From positions 1 through 60,878 of the forward strand of contig CAJUEZ010000010.1 of NCBI GenBank assembly GCA_910585485.1: a DNA stretch of 60,878 nt. Reading direction: 5' to 3'. How positions within the stretch are numbered: position 1 is the stretch's first letter; the number at the start of each line of letters is the position of its first letter. Made by a program: the position numbers and the translations under genes. Shown here piece after piece: positions 57,523 through 60,878 of this stretch. The stretch comes from an uncultured Clostridia bacterium. Its GTDB lineage: Bacteria; Bacillota; Clostridia; UBA1381. The notes beneath the pieces were generated by a model. It saw only the letters and a program-made list of their open reading frames with translations, did not search any database and was not told where the DNA came from.

Positions 57523-58161
57523 ATGGAGGAAATAATAAACAGCCTTAAATTTGACGCGTCGGGACTTATTCCCGCTGTTGTTCAGAATGTTGAAACTAAC
57601 GAGGTGCTTATGGTAGCATATATGAACGCGGACACCATTAAACAGACTATTGAGACCGGCAGAGCGACTTTTTGGTCAAGAAGCCGTCAGGAGGTATGGG
57701 TTAAAGGCGATACTTCCGGGAATTATATGTATGTAAAGGAAGTGCGCGCGGACTGCGATTGTGATTGCCTTGTGCTTTTGGTAAATCCGGCGGGACCCGC
57801 ATGCCATACGGGCAACAGAAGTTGTTTCTTCCGCAAAATTGAAAACGGCAAATTTGTTGAGGATAACAGTATGCCGGCGCACTCCGATATATTCGCGCGC
57901 GAGCAGGCCGTTGTAATCGACAGAAAAGAACATCCTGAGGAGGGCAGTTATACAAATTATCTGTTTGAAAAGGGTGAGGATAAGATTCTTAAAAAAGTCG
58001 GCGAAGAGGCGGCTGAGGTTGTTATTGCCGGAAAGAATCGCGACAAAGATGAAATAAGCTACGAGGTGGCGGACCTTATTTACCATATGACAGTTATGCT
58101 TGTCGATAACGGAATGACATGGGACGATATTTATAAAGAAATGGAAAGACGCAGAAATTAA
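57523..58161 (+). CDS. hisIE: Bifunctional phosphoribosyl-AMP cyclohydrolase / phosphoribosyl-ATP pyrophosphatase
   Basis: Encodes 212 residues after AAAGGAGGAATACAT. HisI part (1-115): TGRATFWSRSRQEVWVKG, the metal site ADCDCDCLV and CHTGNRSCFF zinc Cys. HisE part (120-212): KKVGEEAAEVVIAGKNRD and YHMTVML. It catalyses histidine synthesis steps 2 and 3. No other his gene is in the window, so it is separated from the rest of the pathway. Confidence 0.95.
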   Translation: MEEIINSLKFDASGLIPAVVQNVETNEVLMVAYMNADTIKQTIETGRATFWSRSRQEVWVKGDTSGNYMYVKEVRADCDCDCLVLLVNPAGPACHTGNRSCFFRKIENGKFVEDNSMPAHSDIFAREQAVVIDRKEHPEEGSYTNYLFEKGEDKILKKVGEEAAEVVIAGKNRDKDEISYEVADLIYHMTVMLVDNGMTWDDIYKEMERRRN

Positions 58162-58219
58162 TTTAGGAAATGGCTGTTTTTTAACATCCGTTTTTTAAGT
58201 CAATTAGGGGGATAATGCG

Positions 58220-59320
58220 ATGAGACGTTTAATATCAATTTTGACAGCGGCTTTTATATGCCTGTCACTCGTTTCTTGCGGCACGGGCAGCAATGATAAT
58301 AATGTGGTTAAGAAGACGGTTGACGTATCTGAAACAAATTCGGAATCACTTATGGACTCAATGACTTTGGAAGAAAAAGTGGGACAGATTTTATTTGTAA
58401 GATGTCCTGAAAGCGAGAACATGCAGAAACTGATGGAAAAGAAACCGGGCGGAATACTGATGTTTCAGCGTGATTTTGATTCACTCACAAAAGAACAAGT
58501 CATAGAGAAGATAGAAGGATTTCAATCATCTGTAAGAATACCGCTTATAATAGGAGTTGACGAGGAGGGCGGAACGGTTGTGCGCGTCAGCGCGAACCCA
58601 AATCTCGCGCCCGAAAAATATAAGTCGCCGCAGCAGATTTATAAGGAGGGCGGTATGGAGGCAGTGATTGATAACGCGAGAGAAAAATCCGAATTGCTGT
58701 TGAGTTTGGGTATTAATATGAATCTCGCGCCTGTTGCCGATGTCTCCACCAATCCTGATAATTATATTTATAAGCGCAGCTTCGGACAGGGATACGAAGA
58801 AACCGCTGATTTCATTTCTCAGGCTGTAACCGCAATGAGAAAGACCGGTATAAGCTGCGTTTTAAAGCATTTTCCCGGATACGGTGAAGTGACGGGTGAC
58901 AGCCATAAGGGCAGCGTTTACAACGAAAAGAGCGCGGACGCGATTAGGGAAACCGATTTTCTTCCGTTTAAAGCGGGAATTGATGCCGGCGCAAGCTGTG
59001 TGCTTGTGTCGCATAATATAGTAAATAGTCTTGACAGTGAAAATCCCGCGTCTTTATCTCCGGCAATTCATGAAATACTTCGAAATGAACTTGGCTTTAA
59101 GGGAGTCATTATGACGGATGATATTGCAATGGGCGCGGTGGCAGATGTGGAAAATGTGTATGTGAAGGCGGTAAACGCGGGTAATGATTTGCTGATAACA
59201 ACGGATTATGAAACAGCGTATAATCAGATTTTGTCCGCTGTGCAGAACGGTGAAATAAGTGAAAAAACTCTTGACGAAGCAGTGTGCCACGTTTTACGGT
59301 TGAAGAATCTTGTTTCGTAG
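58220..59320 (+). CDS. Lipoprotein glycoside hydrolase family 3 (beta-N-acetylhexosaminidase type)
   Basis: Encodes 366 residues with a lipobox (LSLVSCGTG, Cys near 20). The single GH3 N-terminal barrel has KVGQILFVRCPE, DEEGGTVVRV, LKHFPGYGEVTGDSHKG (about 215-230, the His loop of NagZ-type enzymes) and MTDDIAMGAV with the nucleophile Asp. It probably removes GlcNAc from muropeptides outside the cell. It ends in TAG and is followed by a terminator. Confidence 0.9.
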   Translation: MRRLISILTAAFICLSLVSCGTGSNDNNVVKKTVDVSETNSESLMDSMTLEEKVGQILFVRCPESENMQKLMEKKPGGILMFQRDFDSLTKEQVIEKIEGFQSSVRIPLIIGVDEEGGTVVRVSANPNLAPEKYKSPQQIYKEGGMEAVIDNAREKSELLLSLGINMNLAPVADVSTNPDNYIYKRSFGQGYEETADFISQAVTAMRKTGISCVLKHFPGYGEVTGDSHKGSVYNEKSADAIRETDFLPFKAGIDAGASCVLVSHNIVNSLDSENPASLSPAIHEILRNELGFKGVIMTDDIAMGAVADVENVYVKAVNAGNDLLITTDYETAYNQILSAVQNGEISEKTLDEAVCHVLRLKNLVS

Positions 59321-59337
59321 AATTTAACTAAGCGTTA

Positions 59338-59367
59338 AAAAAACGGCATCGAAATGAGCCGTTTTTT
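59338..59367 (+). terminator. Terminator after the GH3 gene
   Basis: AAAACGGC and GCCGTTTT stem with ten-base loop, then TT; usable from both sides, between convergent genes. Confidence 0.8.
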
Positions 59368-59399
59368 AATGTCAGATTACTTTGAAAGATGGAAAACGA

Positions 59400-60455
59400 T
59401 CAATACATGTCCTTCGATTCGCTGATGTTGTAACTGTTAAACTCAAGTAAATCGCCGAGAATAACTTCTGTTCCGCCTTCCGAATCGGTTGATACAGTTT
59501 TCTCTCCGAGGTGACCGGCTGAGAAAATATCTCCTTTAGCGCCTGTAATCTGTCCGTTGTCCAAAGCGTTTAGCGCGTAACCGGCAAGATAACCTATATC
59601 CGAAGTATTCCAAAGATATGCATGAGGACATATTCCGCTTTCAATAAACGGAGCGATTTGCGACGGCATACCAAGACCGGTAAGTCTTATGTTCATGCTT
59701 GTGTTTTGCAGTACTTCTCCGGCGGCGTTTAGACCAACCGCTGTCGGACAAATGATAACTCTGATATTCGGGTTTTCTATAAGACTAAGCGTTTCCGTCT
59801 TTGATTTTGCGTAGTCATCGTCTCCGTACACTGTGGTGATAAGCGGAGTAGACGCGTATTTATCGGGATATGCCTCCAATTCCTTTTTCATATAGCTTAT
59901 CCATAGATTTTGATTTGTAGCTTGCTCTGTGGTGGTTAAGATTGCTATTCCGCCTTCGCCGTTTGTAATATTGTAGGCGGTGCGGATCAGTTTGGATCCT
60001 ATCTCTTCGGGATCTGCCTGCTTAATATGGATTTGTCTTGAGTCTTTATTGACGGCGGAATCAAGAGATATAACTTTTATGCCGGCGTCCATCGCCTCTT
60101 TGAGCGCGGGTTCAAGCGCGTTTTCGTCATTCGCGGCAATAGCGATACCCTTAACTTTTTGGTCTATAAGACGTTTTATGATTTCTATCTGCTTTTCCGC
60201 TGTTGGTGATTCCGGAGCCTCATATGCGGTATTTATGCCTATTTCCGAGCAGGAGTCTTTAAAACCTTCATAAACCTTCTGCATATATGTGTTTTGTATG
60301 TCTTTAGCGACAAAAACATATGTATCAGAAGTATATGCGGCAGGCGCGGCGGTTGGCGATGGCTGCTTGTTTTTTGTTCCGCATCCCGAAACGGCAGTCA
60401 AACCAAGCAGAACCGATAATGAGACAGAAATTAGATTTTTTATGCTTGCCTTCAT
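59400..60455 (-). CDS. Periplasmic-type sugar-binding lipoprotein (RhaS/LsrB-like)
   Basis: Encodes 351 residues from the ATG at 60455 (AAAGGA ten bases upstream). Lipobox in LTAVSGCGTK (Cys near 25), then a two-lobe Peripla_BP_4 fold: YVFVAKDIQNTYMQKVYEGF, IKRLIDQKVKGIAIAANDENALEP, VISLDSA and LTGLGMPSQIAPFI. The closest remembered group is the rhamnose/AI-2 binding proteins of ABC importers. No permease or ATPase is adjacent, so it is a lone receptor or its transporter lies elsewhere. Confidence 0.82.
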   Translation of the reverse strand: MKASIKNLISVSLSVLLGLTAVSGCGTKNKQPSPTAAPAAYTSDTYVFVAKDIQNTYMQKVYEGFKDSCSEIGINTAYEAPESPTAEKQIEIIKRLIDQKVKGIAIAANDENALEPALKEAMDAGIKVISLDSAVNKDSRQIHIKQADPEEIGSKLIRTAYNITNGEGGIAILTTTEQATNQNLWISYMKKELEAYPDKYASTPLITTVYGDDDYAKSKTETLSLIENPNIRVIICPTAVGLNAAGEVLQNTSMNIRLTGLGMPSQIAPFIESGICPHAYLWNTSDIGYLAGYALNALDNGQITGAKGDIFSAGHLGEKTVSTDSEGGTEVILGDLLEFNSYNISESKDMY

Positions 60456-60594
60456 ATGAACATATCCTTTCTTTAAAATATATATATTGTTAATAACATT
60501 ATACATCATATTTATGTAAAAATAAATAAAAAAATTGTAATTTTTAAAAAATAATGTAAAAGCTATAAAAAATTTAATTTTTCTAAAAAAAGTG

Positions 60595-60623
60595 TTGACA
60601 AAACATGCCGGTTCTGCTATAAT
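60595..60623 (+). promoter_or_regulatory. Strong promoter of the tRNA cluster
   Basis: TTGACA (60595-60600) and TATAAT (60618-60623) with a 17-bp spacer, both perfect consensus. Confidence 0.85.
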
Positions 60624-60655
60624 AGTTGATGTCGCTGATTGAGGCGGTTAAAAAT

Positions 60656-60731
60656 GGGAGTTTAGCTCAGCTGGGAGAGCGTCTGCCTTACAAGCAGGAT
60701 GTCACAGGTTCGAGCCCTGTAACTCCCACCA
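60656..60731 (+). tRNA. tRNA-Val (anticodon TAC)
   Basis: 76 nt including encoded CCA. Acceptor GGGAGTT/AACTCCC, D-loop AGCTCAGCTGGGAGAGC, anticodon loop CTTACAA, T-loop GGTTCGAGCC. All four stems pair. Confidence 0.95.
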
Positions 60732-60827
60732 TATCATTTTTATTTCATAAAAATGCGGTTGTGTTGCATATAAGTGTAACACAAATAAGTTTTGCGCGTA
60801 TAATATAACGCGTTACAAAATTAATAT

Positions 60828-60878
60828 GGCCCGGTAGTTCAGTTGGTTAGAACGCCAGCCTGTCACGCTGGAGGTCGT
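60828..60878 (+). tRNA. tRNA-Asp (anticodon GTC), cut by the right edge
   Basis: Starts GGCCCGGTAGTTCAGTTGG; anticodon stem CCAGC/GCTGG encloses CTGTCAC with GTC. The T-arm and 3' end lie outside the window. Confidence 0.93.

Noticed and set aside
60626..60808. Plus-strand 60-codon frame
   Set aside because: It runs through tRNA-Val and its product is the usual artefact of translating a tRNA gene.

Overview
The window reads as a low-to-moderate GC Firmicutes (Clostridia) chromosome, probably a gut anaerobe. The signs are a reverse rubrerythrin next to perR, strong AGGAGG-type ribosome sites, TTGACA/TATAAT promoters, S-layer-homology and lipobox surface proteins, and a Tn1549/CTn-type conjugative element. 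No species is claimed.

Layout. (A) 1-6.25 kb: a surface module. A YD/RHS-repeat giant runs off the left edge. It is translationally coupled to a secreted or membrane-anchored partner, and a LytTR response regulator and a divergent XRE repressor lie beside it. (B) 6.3-39.1 kb: a conjugative element (ICE1) read almost entirely on the minus strand. In transcription order it carries a tyrosine integrase, RepA with in-gene iterons, ParB, small proteins, a PAPS-reductase-like enzyme, a 2593-residue methylase/helicase, Fic, ParM/ParR, MobC, relaxase and PcfB. Three surface-protein genes follow, inserted between pcfB and virD4. Then come VirD4, a Maff2 pilin-like protein, VirB6, a ParE/Phd toxin-antitoxin pair, PrgI, VirB4 and a NlpC/P60 cell-wall hydrolase. 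(C) 39.1-47.5 kb: a second, smaller integrated element. It has its own tyrosine integrase, a BspA-like LRR surface protein, small DNA-binding proteins, a serine resolvase facing a three-subsite res-like region, and arrays of CGCCACAAT at both ends. Two of its genes contain in-frame TAG codons. (D) 47.4-60.9 kb: host chromosome with perR-rbr, metY, metF, gdhA, ilvA, an HD-domain gene followed by recX-rimO-pgsA-hisIE, a GH3 lipoprotein, a sugar-binding lipoprotein, tRNA-Val and tRNA-Asp.

Key architecture: the last 51 codons of rubrerythrin occur twice, intact at 47370-47525 and as a displaced fragment at 39105-39260. The copies differ at 20 of 156 bases but at only two amino acids. Each is followed by its own terminator. 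This is what is expected if elements integrate in the 3' end of rbr and each carries a replacement 3' end, so I read the region as tandem accretion of two elements at one site. The far (left) end of ICE1 is not in the window, so whether region A belongs to ICE1 is open.

The most unusual observations are: three in-frame amber codons in two unrelated genes of the small element; the double replacement of the rbr tail; a secreted Ig-like/SLH module inside the transfer operon with one repeat apparently split between two genes; five 23-bp iterons inside repA; and 13-14-residue mini-ORFs whose stops overlap the next gene's start.
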